Below, one piece after another: positions 9,557 to 19,041 of a stretch of 57,237 nucleotides of DNA (within the stretch, counting starts at the first letter, position 1; each line of letters begins with the position of its first letter). Source of the stretch: Rhodanobacteraceae bacterium. Lineage in GTDB: Bacteria > Pseudomonadota > Gammaproteobacteria > Xanthomonadales > Rhodanobacteraceae. The stretch lies in the NCBI GenBank assembly GCA_016790075.1, contig JAEUPP010000082.1, positions 1-57,237 on the forward strand, given 5' to 3'. The notes beneath the pieces are model-generated. The model had not been told where the DNA came from, made no database searches, and saw nothing but the letters and a program-made list of their open reading frames with translations. The translations under genes and the position numbers were made by a program.

Positions 9557-10996
9557 GTGTCACATTCGCTTGCACTACGTAGTTCACTCGCCTTGCTCGC
9601 GCTGGCCGCTGTTTCGCTGCCACAACGCAGCGAGGCACATGGCTCGATGATCGTGCCCGAAAGCCGCATCTACCATTGTTTTCTCAACAACCCCGAAAAT
9701 CCCACTGACCCCGCCTGCCGCGCACTCAAGGAAGCCGGCGGCACCCAGGCGTTCTATGACTGGACGGGCGTCAACCAGGCAGCCGCCAACGGCAACCATC
9801 AGGCCGTAGTGCCGGACGGGAAACTCTGCAGCGGCAACAACCCGACCTTCCGTGGGCTCGATCTGCCGCGCAGCGACTGGTATGCAACACCGATCACAGC
9901 GGGTGCCGACGGCAAGTTCGAGTTCGTGTTCCGCGCCACCGCCCCGCATGCAAGCCGCGACTGGATTTTCTACATCACTCGCAACGGCTGGTCACCGACG
10001 CAGCCGCTGCGCTGGTCCGACCTGTTCGAATTCTGCCGCTACGGCGCTGTGCCGCTGGAAGACGGCAAATACCGTTTCCGCTGCACGCTGCCGGATGTGA
10101 CAGGCAAGCGTACGATCTATGCGGTGTGGCAGCGCTCAGACAGCCAAGAAGCATTTTATACCTGTATAGATGTTGAGATGGGCGGCACAACCAACCCGAC
10201 CTGGACCGATGAGGGCGCACTGACCGCGCAGAACGCACTGCCAGCCGGAACCACCGTGACCTTGCGCCTGTTCAATGCAGCCGGCAACGACGTCGAGACC
10301 GTCCCATTCACGGTCGCCGCCGGCCAGGGCGGCGTAACCGAATGGCCTTACCGTTTCGCACTCGCGGTCAACGCGCAGTCGGTCAACGGCCGCATCGGCG
10401 TGCTCGGTGCAGGCGGCAGCATAGTCCCGCAACAGAGTGCCAGCGCGAACCGCGTCTACACGCTGACCAGCCAGAATCTCAACCACCAGGTTGATATCCG
10501 CCTGCCGACGGGGAACCAGCCGCCAGTCGCGGTGATCGGCGCCAGCGCCCAGACGGTAACCGGGGCTGGCAGTGTCACGCTCTCCGGCTCGGGCTCCAGC
10601 GATCCCGAAGGCCAGGCGCTGAGTTATCAATGGAACGTCGTTGCCGGCAGCGGCGCCAGCCTGAGCAGCACAACCGGGGCACAGACCACGCTGAACCTGA
10701 CCGCGCCAGCGCAAGACCAGACCGTCACCGTGCGGCTGACCGTCAGCGACGGCGCCGCCAGCCATTCATCCACCGTCTCCATCACACACCGGAAGTCGAC
10801 CAGCGGTGGCTACGACTATGTCTACCCGGCGGGTCTGGGCAGCTACATTCCAGGCCAGACCATCGTGCTCGGTAGGGACGGCAACCGCTACCGCTGCAGG
10901 CCACAGCCCGAAGGCGGCTGGTGCAACGTGAACAGCGCCTTCCACTACGCACCGGGCAGCGGTGCAAACTGGCAGGACGCCTGGACGCGACTCTAG
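9557..10996 (+). CDS. Multidomain AA10 lytic polysaccharide monooxygenase with PKD and chitin-binding module
   Basis: The GTG start at 9557 follows CCGGAGA and gives 479 residues. The signal peptide ends ...RSEA at residue 27, leaving His28 (HGSMIVPESR) as the mature N-terminus; His131 (TAPHASRDW) completes the histidine brace, the same numbering as in the upstream paralogue. A linker region resembling the second domain of GbpA-like proteins (about 200-320) is followed by a PKD-like Ig domain (about 320-415, NQPPVAVIGAS to SSTVSITH). A C-terminal CBM5/12-like module rich in aromatic residues (GANWQDAWTRL) would anchor the enzyme on chitin. The two LPMO genes share long identical stretches such as HQAVVPDGKLCSGNNP and clearly arose by duplication. 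This copy lacks the LFxxGF tail. Confidence 0.93.
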   Translation: MSHSLALRSSLALLALAAVSLPQRSEAHGSMIVPESRIYHCFLNNPENPTDPACRALKEAGGTQAFYDWTGVNQAAANGNHQAVVPDGKLCSGNNPTFRGLDLPRSDWYATPITAGADGKFEFVFRATAPHASRDWIFYITRNGWSPTQPLRWSDLFEFCRYGAVPLEDGKYRFRCTLPDVTGKRTIYAVWQRSDSQEAFYTCIDVEMGGTTNPTWTDEGALTAQNALPAGTTVTLRLFNAAGNDVETVPFTVAAGQGGVTEWPYRFALAVNAQSVNGRIGVLGAGGSIVPQQSASANRVYTLTSQNLNHQVDIRLPTGNQPPVAVIGASAQTVTGAGSVTLSGSGSSDPEGQALSYQWNVVAGSGASLSSTTGAQTTLNLTAPAQDQTVTVRLTVSDGAASHSSTVSITHRKSTSGGYDYVYPAGLGSYIPGQTIVLGRDGNRYRCRPQPEGGWCNVNSAFHYAPGSGANWQDAWTRL

Positions 10997-11030
10997 GACG
11001 GCAAACAGGCCAGGCCTCTGAGCCACGGCC

Positions 11031-11055
11031 CCCTCCCCCTTGTGGGGAGGGTTTT
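11031..11055 (+). terminator. Rho-independent terminator after second LPMO gene
   Basis: CCCTCCCC (11031-11038), loop CTTGT, GGGGAGGG (11044-11051), then TTTT. It is a perfect eight-base stem with a T run, 35 bases after the stop codon. Confidence 0.8.
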
Positions 11056-11137
11056 GCTCCCGGCGCTGAAAAACCGCCGCACTTACGGTCAGCACCTCGG
11101 TTTCCCGCTATGCCTCCCGCTCGCGCATACTTGCGCA

Positions 11138-12673
11138 ATGCCCGATATCGTTCTAGCCACACTCAATGCGCGTTACGCGCATGCTTCCCTAGGCCTGCGC
11201 TGCCTGCGCGCCAACCTCGGCGCGCTGCGCGAGCGCAGCGTCATCCGCGAATTCATCATCGGCCAGAAGACCGAAGACATCGCCGAGCGGCTTCTTGCGG
11301 AGAACCCCCGCGTTCTCGGTCTCGGCGTATATATATGGAATATAGAAGAAAGTTCAAAACTTGTCTCACTGCTCAAGACCTTGCGGCCGGATCTGCACAT
11401 TGTTCTGGGCGGCCCCGAGGTCAGCTATGAGACTGCCCAGCAACGCATCGCCGCTGCGGCGGACTACGTCGTAACCGGTTGGGGAGAAGTCAGCTTCGCC
11501 GCACTCGCGGCGCAGTTGCTTGCCGGCGAACAGCCACCCGCGCGCATCATCACCGGCGTGCAGCCGCCGCTGCCCACGCTCGCATCACCGTACGCGGAAT
11601 ACACCGACGAGGATGTGCGGCAGCGCTATCTCTATGTCGAGGCCTCGCGCGGCTGCCCGTTCAAGTGCGAGTTCTGCCTGTCTGCACTGGACAAGACGGC
11701 ATGGCCGTTCCCACTGGAGCCGTTCCTTGCTGATCTCGAAACGCTGTACGCGCGCGGCGCGCGTCAGTTCAAGTTTGTCGACCGCACTTTCAACCTCAAG
11801 GTTGACACTTCGCTCGCCATTCTCGACTTCTTCCTGGCCAAACTCGATGCGGCACCGGAGGATCCGGTGTTCGTGCATTTCGAGCTGATTCCCGATCACC
11901 TGCCCGAACGGCTCAAGAGCGCGATCCAGCGCTTCCCGCCCGGCACGCTGCAGTTTGAAATCGGCATCCAGACCTTCGACCCGGAAGTGCAGACGCGTAT
12001 CTCACGGCGCCAGGACAATGCGCGCGCGGCGACCAATCTGCGCTGGCTGCGCGAACATTGCCATGCGCACCTGCATGTCGACCTGATCGCCGGACTGCCG
12101 GGCGAAGACGTAACGACGTTCGCCCGCGGCTTCGACACGCTGGTAGCACTCGCACCGCATGAAATTCAGTTCGGCATACTCAAGCGCCTGCGCGGCGCAC
12201 CCATTGCAAGGCACACCGAGGCATTCGGCCTGCAGTTCAATCCGGAACCGCCCTACAACATCCTCGCCACGAACGTGATCGACTTCGCGACCATGCAACG
12301 CCTGTCGCGCTTTGCGCGTTACTGGGACCTGATCGCGAACTCGGGCCGCTATCCGCGCACCTTGCCACGCCTGCTCGGCGACAGCCCGTTTGCTCACTTT
12401 CTTGCGTTCAGCGACTGGCTCTACGCAGGTACCGGCCAGACTCATGCGCTTGCCCAGGAACGTATCGTACGGGCGCTCTATGACTTTCTGACCGGCGTGC
12501 GCGCGCTCGACGCGGACGCAACCGGTATCGATCTCGCTGCCGACTACCACGCCGCCGGCGGCCGCAGCCGCCTGCCGTTTGAGCCCGCCGACGCCGCCAT
12601 GCCCGCACCACGCACGCGCAAGAACACGGGCGCAACACCGACGCGGCAGGCGCGGCATTTGCAGCAGTCCTGA
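11138..12673 (+). CDS. B12-binding radical SAM protein (DUF4080 type)
   Basis: The protein has 511 residues from the ATG at 11138 (MPDIVLATLNARYAHASLGL); the longer in-frame start at 11042 would lie inside the preceding terminator. The N-terminal third is a cobalamin-binding Rossmann-type domain (VLGLGVYIWN, IVLGGPEVSYE). It is followed by a radical SAM core with the iron-sulfur motif CPFKCEFC (about residue 175). The C-terminal part resembles DUF4080. Members of this family are predicted B12-dependent radical enzymes, probably methyltransferases, but no substrate is known to me. It appears to be a single-gene unit convergent with the two-component genes. Confidence 0.88.
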   Translation: MPDIVLATLNARYAHASLGLRCLRANLGALRERSVIREFIIGQKTEDIAERLLAENPRVLGLGVYIWNIEESSKLVSLLKTLRPDLHIVLGGPEVSYETAQQRIAAAADYVVTGWGEVSFAALAAQLLAGEQPPARIITGVQPPLPTLASPYAEYTDEDVRQRYLYVEASRGCPFKCEFCLSALDKTAWPFPLEPFLADLETLYARGARQFKFVDRTFNLKVDTSLAILDFFLAKLDAAPEDPVFVHFELIPDHLPERLKSAIQRFPPGTLQFEIGIQTFDPEVQTRISRRQDNARAATNLRWLREHCHAHLHVDLIAGLPGEDVTTFARGFDTLVALAPHEIQFGILKRLRGAPIARHTEAFGLQFNPEPPYNILATNVIDFATMQRLSRFARYWDLIANSGRYPRTLPRLLGDSPFAHFLAFSDWLYAGTGQTHALAQERIVRALYDFLTGVRALDADATGIDLAADYHAAGGRSRLPFEPADAAMPAPRTRKNTGATPTRQARHLQQS

Positions 12674-12685
12674 TAACCCCCAGCA

Positions 12686-12698
12686 CCAAGCGGCTTGG
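12686..12698. terminator. Small palindrome between convergent genes
   Basis: CCAAGC-G-GCTTGG lies between the radical SAM gene and the oppositely oriented response regulator gene. It is a weak candidate for a bidirectional terminator, with no T run. Confidence 0.3.
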
Positions 12699-12741
12699 GA
12701 GAGGTCAAAAGGCCGCAGCAGAGCGATCGCAACCGTTGCAC

Positions 12742-13482
12742 TTACGCGTCAAGCCAAACCAGTGTTTCACGTATGCGCTCGCGATAGTTGCGCGCCGAAA
12801 ACAGTTCATCGCCGTTTTTCAGCACCAGCCTGTAGCGGCCTGATGACTGAGCCTCGACCTGGGCGATCACGGCGACACGGACAATATGCGAACGATGGAC
12901 GCGAACGAATAGCCGCGGGTCCAACTGGCATTCCATCCACGAAATGGACCGGCGAATCACATAGCAGTTGGCACCGGCGCGGATTTCAAGATAGTTCGAC
13001 TGCGCCAGTACACGGTCTATCGTGTCTACCTCGACAAGACGTGTGCGGCGTCCAATCGGAAACGGCATACGCTGAGGAAACGCTGCGGGGTTGGTAACCG
13101 TCCGCGGACTGGCCGACGCTGCCAGGTCCCGCCGCACGCGCTCTACCGACGCCAACAGGCGCTCCTGGGAAACCGGCTTGATCAGATAGTCGGTTGCATC
13201 GATGTCGAACGCCCTGGTGGCGTACTCAGAGTACGCCGTGACGAATACGATGCGGGGCAGCGGGAGCGCAAGCTCGCTGACCAGGGAAAATCCGTCTTTC
13301 TCCGGCATCTCGATGTCGAGAAAGATCACGTCAACAGCAGTGATACGCAATCCTCGCGCCAGCTCCGTCGCATTTTCACAGACAAGGACGACGCGGATCG
13401 ACGGATCAGAAGACAACAGCCGGGCAATCCGCATACGTGCCAGGGGCTCGTCGTCGGCAATGGCAACCCTGAGCACACTCAT
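12742..13482 (-). CDS. LytTR-family response regulator
   Basis: The 246-residue protein has an N-terminal receiver domain with the phosphoacceptor Asp near residue 55 (VIFLDIEMPEKDG) and the conserved Lys in TDYLIKPVSQE. The C-terminal LytTR DNA-binding domain (about 145-246) includes VRVHRSHIVRV. It is the LytR/AlgR/YehT type, a cytoplasmic transcription factor. Its ATG overlaps the stop of the upstream histidine kinase gene (ATGA, 13479-13482), so the two are translationally coupled and form one system. Targets cannot be read from the sequence. Confidence 0.94.
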   Translation of the reverse strand: MSVLRVAIADDEPLARMRIARLLSSDPSIRVVLVCENATELARGLRITAVDVIFLDIEMPEKDGFSLVSELALPLPRIVFVTAYSEYATRAFDIDATDYLIKPVSQERLLASVERVRRDLAASASPRTVTNPAAFPQRMPFPIGRRTRLVEVDTIDRVLAQSNYLEIRAGANCYVIRRSISWMECQLDPRLFVRVHRSHIVRVAVIAQVEAQSSGRYRLVLKNGDELFSARNYRERIRETLVWLDA

Positions 13483-14600
13483 GCGCGCGACCTTGCGGGC
13501 AACGATTTCGTGGCCAACGCAGACGAGGCCGTAGCAGGCACCGGTGTGGTGTTGTACGGAAGCTCAAGCCGTACTCGGGCCCCGCCGCATTCCGTGCGTG
13601 TCAACTCGAATGAATAGTCGTTGCCGTACAGGCACTGCAGTCTGCTCTGGGTGTTGCGCATGCCTACGCCGTTACCGCTGGTTGGTTCGCCAGACGCTTC
13701 ACCGTCGTTCTCGATGAGCAGGATCAGGCGTTGCGAATCACGCTGTGCCTGAATGTGAATGCTGCCGCCCTCTGCCCGGCGCGAAATGGAATGGACGATC
13801 GCGTTCTCGACGATGGGCTGCAGGATCAGCACGGGCACCCGGGCGTTCAGACTTTCGGGCTCTATCGAGCACGATACACGCAGGCGGCGGCCCAGCCTGA
13901 CCTTCTGGATATCGAGATAGTGGTTGAGAACTTCCATCTCCTCGCGCAGGGAGAACTCCTGCTCAGCGGACGAATTCAAGCTGCAGCGGAGCAATGCCGA
14001 CAGGCCGACCAGCATCCGGTCCGCCCCATCGGCATCGTGATGCACAAGTTCTGCAATCGAGTTCAGCGTATTGAACAGGAAGTGCGGATTGAGCTGCGCT
14101 GTCAAGGCATCGAGCCGGGCCGCCGTGAGTTTCGCCTCCATGTCGATGAGCTGCGCCTCACGCTGTCGCGAATGTCTGGCATACAGAATCGCATGAGCGA
14201 CACCGACGACGAGCCAGCAATAAAGAAAATTGGCGCGGATGCTGTCAACGAGCACCCGGGAGAACGCAGGCGGCTGGTCGTACCACTCAAAATAACCGTT
14301 GGTTAAGTACATGTAAGCCGCTTTCGCGAAAATCACGACAAACACGCCGCTGACAAGCAGCGGCATGCTGCGGAGGAATGTGTCGGTACGAAGCGGCCGC
14401 AGCTCAACCAGCCAGATCAGAAGCAGACTGAAAGGCACCCAGGTTATCCAGCCGCTGAAACTGTAGAAAAGCGCCTCGGTATAGCGCATAGGCTTGCCGG
14501 CCGCCGCGCTCCAGTTCATGTAGCTCTCTGCATAAAAGAGCGAGTAGGCCGAAGCGAGCAGCAGCAGATTGAGCCATAACGGCAACTTGATTTTTCGCAT
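13479..14600 (-). CDS. LytS/YehU-family sensor histidine kinase
   Basis: The 373-residue protein has about four hydrophobic transmembrane segments in the first 150 residues. They are followed by the His_kinase (PF06580) motif QLNPHFLFNTLNSIAELV with the phosphoaccepting His near 172. An HATPase domain carries the N box ILQPIVENAIVHSI and a G box (GNGVGMRNTQSRL). The protein has no large periplasmic sensor domain, so the signal is probably perceived in or near the membrane, as in AlgZ/FimS. It is the first gene of a two-gene operon with the LytTR regulator. Confidence 0.94.
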   Translation of the reverse strand: MRKIKLPLWLNLLLLASAYSLFYAESYMNWSAAAGKPMRYTEALFYSFSGWITWVPFSLLLIWLVELRPLRTDTFLRSMPLLVSGVFVVIFAKAAYMYLTNGYFEWYDQPPAFSRVLVDSIRANFLYCWLVVGVAHAILYARHSRQREAQLIDMEAKLTAARLDALTAQLNPHFLFNTLNSIAELVHHDADGADRMLVGLSALLRCSLNSSAEQEFSLREEMEVLNHYLDIQKVRLGRRLRVSCSIEPESLNARVPVLILQPIVENAIVHSISRRAEGGSIHIQAQRDSQRLILLIENDGEASGEPTSGNGVGMRNTQSRLQCLYGNDYSFELTRTECGGARVRLELPYNTTPVPATASSALATKSLPARSRA

Positions 14601-14972
14601 GGGCGCACCGTATCGGAGCCGCCTGCGGTCCGCAACGCCATGTCATCCGCATACCGATTCGTGCTGTCTGCACCAGAACGCTTGAAGCACTGGCAACTCG
14701 TGCACTTCACTTCGCTGCACAGGCTTTACATGACGAGGTGCCCATCAGCCGGAACACTGCCGGAATCACACCGCATCGGGTGCTGATGTTCCTGCGCAGC
14801 CAGGCGACCTTCCACTATCAGTACCGCTCCGCTCATCGCCAGACCCGGCACACACCAGACTGCCGACACGATCTCTGCCTGATTCGAGGCGGAGCGGCCT
14901 CGTGCTGCCCAGCACTGCGGGTGCGGCCGACTGTTTTCCAACCCAACGGACGAAATTTTCAAGGAGTATCGA
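14601..14972. other. Divergent intergenic region, 372 bases
   Basis: The region holds the promoters of the histidine kinase (leftward) and the BNR protein (rightward). A small hairpin GTGCT-GCCC-AGCAC lies at 14902-14915. I see no credible gene. Confidence 0.5.
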
Positions 14973-17804
14973 GTGAAAGAGATGATTTGGAGGTGGCGCC
15001 GGCTGGGATTTCTCGCCAGCCTTGTCTGGCTCCCTGCTGCCGCCTCGACGGCGACAGTATCCGGCAGCGAAGACCGCGGTGAGTCATGGCAGATCGAACA
15101 GCGCCAGCTCTGGTTCGAAAACACGCGCGGATTGAAAGCCTATCCGGAAGCGGCGCGCGAACGCGCAGCAGCGATCGAAACCCAGCGCGCGCAACGGCGC
15201 GGCAGTGATGCCATGCAGATGGCCAACGGCGAGAGCTGGGAATCCATCGGTCCGTCCTCGATGCTCATGGCAGGTTGGGACATGGCCAATGTGTCTGGCC
15301 GCATCAACGCGGTGACGCCGGTTCCGGAAAACGAGAATATCGTGTACGTCGGCAGCGCTTCAGGTGGCGTGTGGAAGACCACCGATGGCGGCGCGAACTG
15401 GACACCGGTGTTCGAGCAGACCGGCACCCAGCCCATTGGTGCCGTGACTCTGGACCCCAGCAACAGCAACACGGTCTGGGTTGGAGCCGGCGACAAGAAC
15501 GGAGGCGCCTGCGCCGGCTATTTCGGGCAGGGCGTGTTTCTCAGCGAGGACGCAGGCGCTACCTGGTCCGCGCGCAACGGCAGCGGCGCAACGGCCATGC
15601 CGCTGTCAGTCGTCAACGCCATTGCGGTCCAGCCTACCGACGGTAACGTGATTCTCGCCGGTGGTTCCGGCAACTGCAGCGCAGCCGGAGCGCTCAGCGG
15701 CGCCGGCGTATTCCGCTCGGCTGACCGTGGTCTGACCTGGACACGGGTGCTGAGCAACAACGTCGAAGACATCGTTTTCGTGCCGGGCAGCAATACCGTC
15801 TACGCCGGGCTGGTTGGCACCGGCGTGTTCAAATCGACTGACGGTGGCACGACCTGGACCAACATCAGCGGCATCATGCTGGTTACCGGTTCACGCATGC
15901 GTCTGGCCATGGCGCCCAGCGACAGCAATACCCTGTACGCACTGATCGGTCAGCGGTTGTACCGCACTACCGATGCCGGCGGCAGCTGGACCCAGGTCAA
16001 CGCCGCATCCTGTGAAGGGCAATGCAGCTACAACCTCGCCCTGGCCGTCAGCCCGACCGACCCCTCGACAGTACTGCTGGGGGCCATCCGCCATCACCGC
16101 TCGACCAATGGCGGCACGTCATTCACGGCGCTGACCAGTCAATGGGGCACGATGCAGAGCGTGCACCAGGACACGCACGTCGTGCGTTATTCGGCAACCA
16201 ATCCGCAGCGTTTCTGGGTTGGCACCGATGGCGGGCTATGGCGCACGGACAATGGCGGGCTGTCCTACGCGAACTTGAACACCCAACTCAGCCTTACGCA
16301 GTTTTATGACATTGCCGTGCATCCGGACGATGCCGACATCGTGTTCGGCGGCTCACAGGACAACAGCTCGATGGGCCGCCGTACCAGTCTGCAGTGGGGC
16401 ATGACCTTCGGTAGCGGCGACGGTTTCATGAACGCCGTGGACCCGACGAATCCCGCCCGGGTATTCCAGACCGGCTATCCCAGCGGCGGACTGCCGGAAA
16501 TCGTGCGCTCCAACGTGTACGGGAGCCCGGACAGTTTCGAAGTCATCCCCACGACCGGACTTACACCGTCGAATTCGTTTCCCTGGGTCACACCCATGGC
16601 AGTGGCGGACAACCAGCTGTTCATCGCCTCCAATACGGTCTACCGCACCGCCACCAACGGCACCAGCTGGACGGCCGTGTCGCCCAACCTCGGCAGTGCC
16701 GCCGCAGTAATCACGCCGCTGCGCATCGGCGTGCTAATGCCGACGTACGTCGGTACTTCGGCGGGCGCCATCTATTTCAGCCCCGATGCGTCGGTCCCGT
16801 CTCCAACCTTCAGCAACGTCACCGGCAACTATCCGGGCGGCCGCGTTTCCGACGCGGCCATGGATCCGGCCAATGCCCAGCGTGTGTTCGTGACACGTTC
16901 GGGGTTTGGCGCATCGCGTCTGTATCGCTCGACCACAGGCGGCACCACCTGGACGCCGGTCGGCACAGGCTTGCCCAATGTTCCGGCCAACAGCGTGGTG
17001 CTGGATCCGCTCAATACGAATCGCGTATTTGTCGGCACGGACGTGGGCGTCTATGAAAGTCTCGACGGCGGCGACAATTTCGCGCCATACGCGGCGGGCA
17101 TGCCGCTGGGGGCAGTCGTCACCGACCTGGAAATCGACGACATGCCGCATGTGCTGACCGCCGGCACCTATGGCCGCGGAGCGTGGCGCTCGGTGCTCAG
17201 CTCCACTGCCGGCAACCTGCGGCCGACTGCCGATATCGCTGCAGCAGTGAATGACCTCACGGTCGCTTTCACCAGCACCTCAACGGACCGTGACGGTACG
17301 CTTGCCAGCTATCTCTGGGATTTCGGTGATGGCAGCGTCACCTCGACTCTGGCCGCGCCCAGCCACACCTACGTCAGTTACGGCAACAAGACCGTCACGT
17401 TGACCGTGACGGATGATGACGGCGCGACGGCCACGTACTCCCGGATAGTGAACGTGCGTGCGCCGCCGGCGCCGCTGCAGAATGGCGTCACCATGCCTGG
17501 CCTGAGTGCTGGCCTGAACGAGGAACTGCGCTTCACCCTCGCCGTCCCCGCGGGAGCAACCAACCTGAGTTTTGCAACGACCGGCGCTGCCGGCGCGTAC
17601 GCGCAACTCACCGTTGCCCTCAATGGCCGCGTGGTTTGCGAAGGCGCCAGCTACACCGCCAACGAATCGTGCACAGTGCCGAATCCGCCGCCAGCGGGCA
17701 CCTATCTCGTGCTGCTGTTTGCATACACACCGCTGAGCAATCAGACCATGGTCGGTCGCTACACCGCGCCGGATCTGATCTTCACCAGCGGTTTCCAGCC
17801 CTAA
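14973..17804 (+). CDS. Secreted BNR/sortilin-like propeller protein with PKD and PPC domains
   Basis: The GTG start at 14973 follows AAGGAG (14961-14966) and gives 943 residues. A signal peptide (WLPAAAS) is followed by a long beta-propeller region (about 85-740) with many BNR/VPS10-type repeats such as GGVWKTTDGGANWT and GVFKSTDGGTTWT. A PKD domain (about 750-830, SYLWDFGDGS) and a PPC-like beta-sandwich (about 835-930, PAGTYLVLLFAY) follow. The last residues, DLIFTSGFQP, belong to the tail shared with three other exported proteins here. The family is extracellular and often a carbohydrate- or protein-binding or glycosidase-like propeller; no catalytic residues can be assigned. It is probably monocistronic. 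Confidence 0.88.
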   Translation: MKEMIWRWRRLGFLASLVWLPAAASTATVSGSEDRGESWQIEQRQLWFENTRGLKAYPEAARERAAAIETQRAQRRGSDAMQMANGESWESIGPSSMLMAGWDMANVSGRINAVTPVPENENIVYVGSASGGVWKTTDGGANWTPVFEQTGTQPIGAVTLDPSNSNTVWVGAGDKNGGACAGYFGQGVFLSEDAGATWSARNGSGATAMPLSVVNAIAVQPTDGNVILAGGSGNCSAAGALSGAGVFRSADRGLTWTRVLSNNVEDIVFVPGSNTVYAGLVGTGVFKSTDGGTTWTNISGIMLVTGSRMRLAMAPSDSNTLYALIGQRLYRTTDAGGSWTQVNAASCEGQCSYNLALAVSPTDPSTVLLGAIRHHRSTNGGTSFTALTSQWGTMQSVHQDTHVVRYSATNPQRFWVGTDGGLWRTDNGGLSYANLNTQLSLTQFYDIAVHPDDADIVFGGSQDNSSMGRRTSLQWGMTFGSGDGFMNAVDPTNPARVFQTGYPSGGLPEIVRSNVYGSPDSFEVIPTTGLTPSNSFPWVTPMAVADNQLFIASNTVYRTATNGTSWTAVSPNLGSAAAVITPLRIGVLMPTYVGTSAGAIYFSPDASVPSPTFSNVTGNYPGGRVSDAAMDPANAQRVFVTRSGFGASRLYRSTTGGTTWTPVGTGLPNVPANSVVLDPLNTNRVFVGTDVGVYESLDGGDNFAPYAAGMPLGAVVTDLEIDDMPHVLTAGTYGRGAWRSVLSSTAGNLRPTADIAAAVNDLTVAFTSTSTDRDGTLASYLWDFGDGSVTSTLAAPSHTYVSYGNKTVTLTVTDDDGATATYSRIVNVRAPPAPLQNGVTMPGLSAGLNEELRFTLAVPAGATNLSFATTGAAGAYAQLTVALNGRVVCEGASYTANESCTVPNPPPAGTYLVLLFAYTPLSNQTMVGRYTAPDLIFTSGFQP

Positions 17805-17813
17805 CCGTACTAC

Positions 17814-17877
17814 TGCGTCCGCAGGATCGGAGTGCGCCGCACTTTGATCCTGCGCATGCAGCAGCTGCACGGACGCA
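17814..17877 (+). ncRNA. Predicted three-way-junction RNA structure
   Basis: The outer stem TGCGTCCG (17814-17821) pairs with CGGACGCA (17870-17877). Inside it are GCAGGATC/GATCCTGC (17821-17828 with 17846-17853), capped by AGTGC-GCC-GCACT (17831-17843), and TGCAGC-A-GCTGCA (17857-17869). It begins ten bases after the stop codon of the BNR gene. It could be a terminator, a 3'-UTR element or a repetitive palindromic element; no T run follows. Confidence 0.45.
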
Positions 17878-19041
17878 CTTCGTAAGACTCACGCAATGCG
17901 GCAGCTCCGGGCGAACCGTATCTTTTCCGGACTCAGATCACGTTTCGCATGCTGGACAAAAACGCATTTCACACCAAATGCCATCCCTTGAAGTTGGCGG
18001 GCTGGCGGCGGCGTTGGCAGCAGATCAATTGAAACCCGTGAAACCTCCGGAAAGTGCGACGAAGAACGGCTCAACTGCCCAGATGCGCGAGACTTCGCGA
18101 CACCTAATATGGACGCCAGAAGGCAAAACGAGTGCGTGCAGAAAAGTGACGTCATACCTGCAAGAACTTTTTTGTTTTCGCCAGATAACCCGCAAGAAAT
18201 TATGTTTTTTGAACGAGTCATTGCTTCCTGCAATCAATTGTTCGCTAGCGCGCCGCGGCACGTGTCACGAATTGGCATCGGGAAATATTATTTGACTGCC
18301 AAAAGGTGCGGTGATCCGCCCCAACCGGATAGCCATGGAAGAGTGCCAGGTACCGACGGGACCGTGCATACGCTCTACGACTAAGCCAGCCACGGGCCCA
18401 GTGACTACCACGTGATCGATGTTTGTCCCGAGCCGGCGTTCCTCTCGCGTAACCGGCCGTCTGCCGAGCGCGCTCGTAGTGCGAAGCAACCACACCGCGG
18501 CGGAACAGCCTTACCGCAGTCACTTGTACCGTCGCCTGCCGGGCAGCGTGCTCCGATACGGGGCGCTGCCATGGCTGGCGATCCCAGCATGAACGAGGAA
18601 CCCGTACTCGCAGCCGCGCTCAACTTATCTCCGGGCGGGGACTCTTGCCAGCATGACGCATTGAAGACTTTTCCAGTCGGCCTGGGGGAATCGTGCCGCT
18701 GGCGCGTCAATATTTGTCGAGCTGGACGCAAATGCCATATGAAACAGCGAAGCGAGTTACCGGCACTGTGCGTTCTGGCTGACTCAGAAAAACGGAGTTC
18801 CGCATCAGGGAGTGATGATCAAGTGATCTTTTCAGAATACATAACGGTTCGTGGCACTCGCGATGCTGTCGAAGCAGAGGATGCCCAAGCAAATAGTCTG
18901 GCAGTGATCACGCTGCACAGCATCACCACCCGTAGTAGCCACAATGACACGTGCCGCAGCCGCGCGGGCTACTCAGGCGATGCGGCCATCGCGGCCGAAG
19001 TCCTCGTAGCAGGAGCACGCCAGGTTCACACCGGACACCGA
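17878..19041. other. Non-coding stretch, about 1.16 kb
   Basis: Open frames here have no recognisable domain, no good ribosome binding sites and no consistent codon bias. The part around 18150-18300 is clearly AT-richer than its surroundings and may contain a promoter. I cannot identify a gene. Confidence 0.5.

Noticed and set aside
18412-19041. Upstream extension of the FG-GAP gene to an ATG at 18412
   Set aside because: The added residues have no signal peptide or domain and no ribosome binding site, and would bury the hydrophobic leader at about residue 220.
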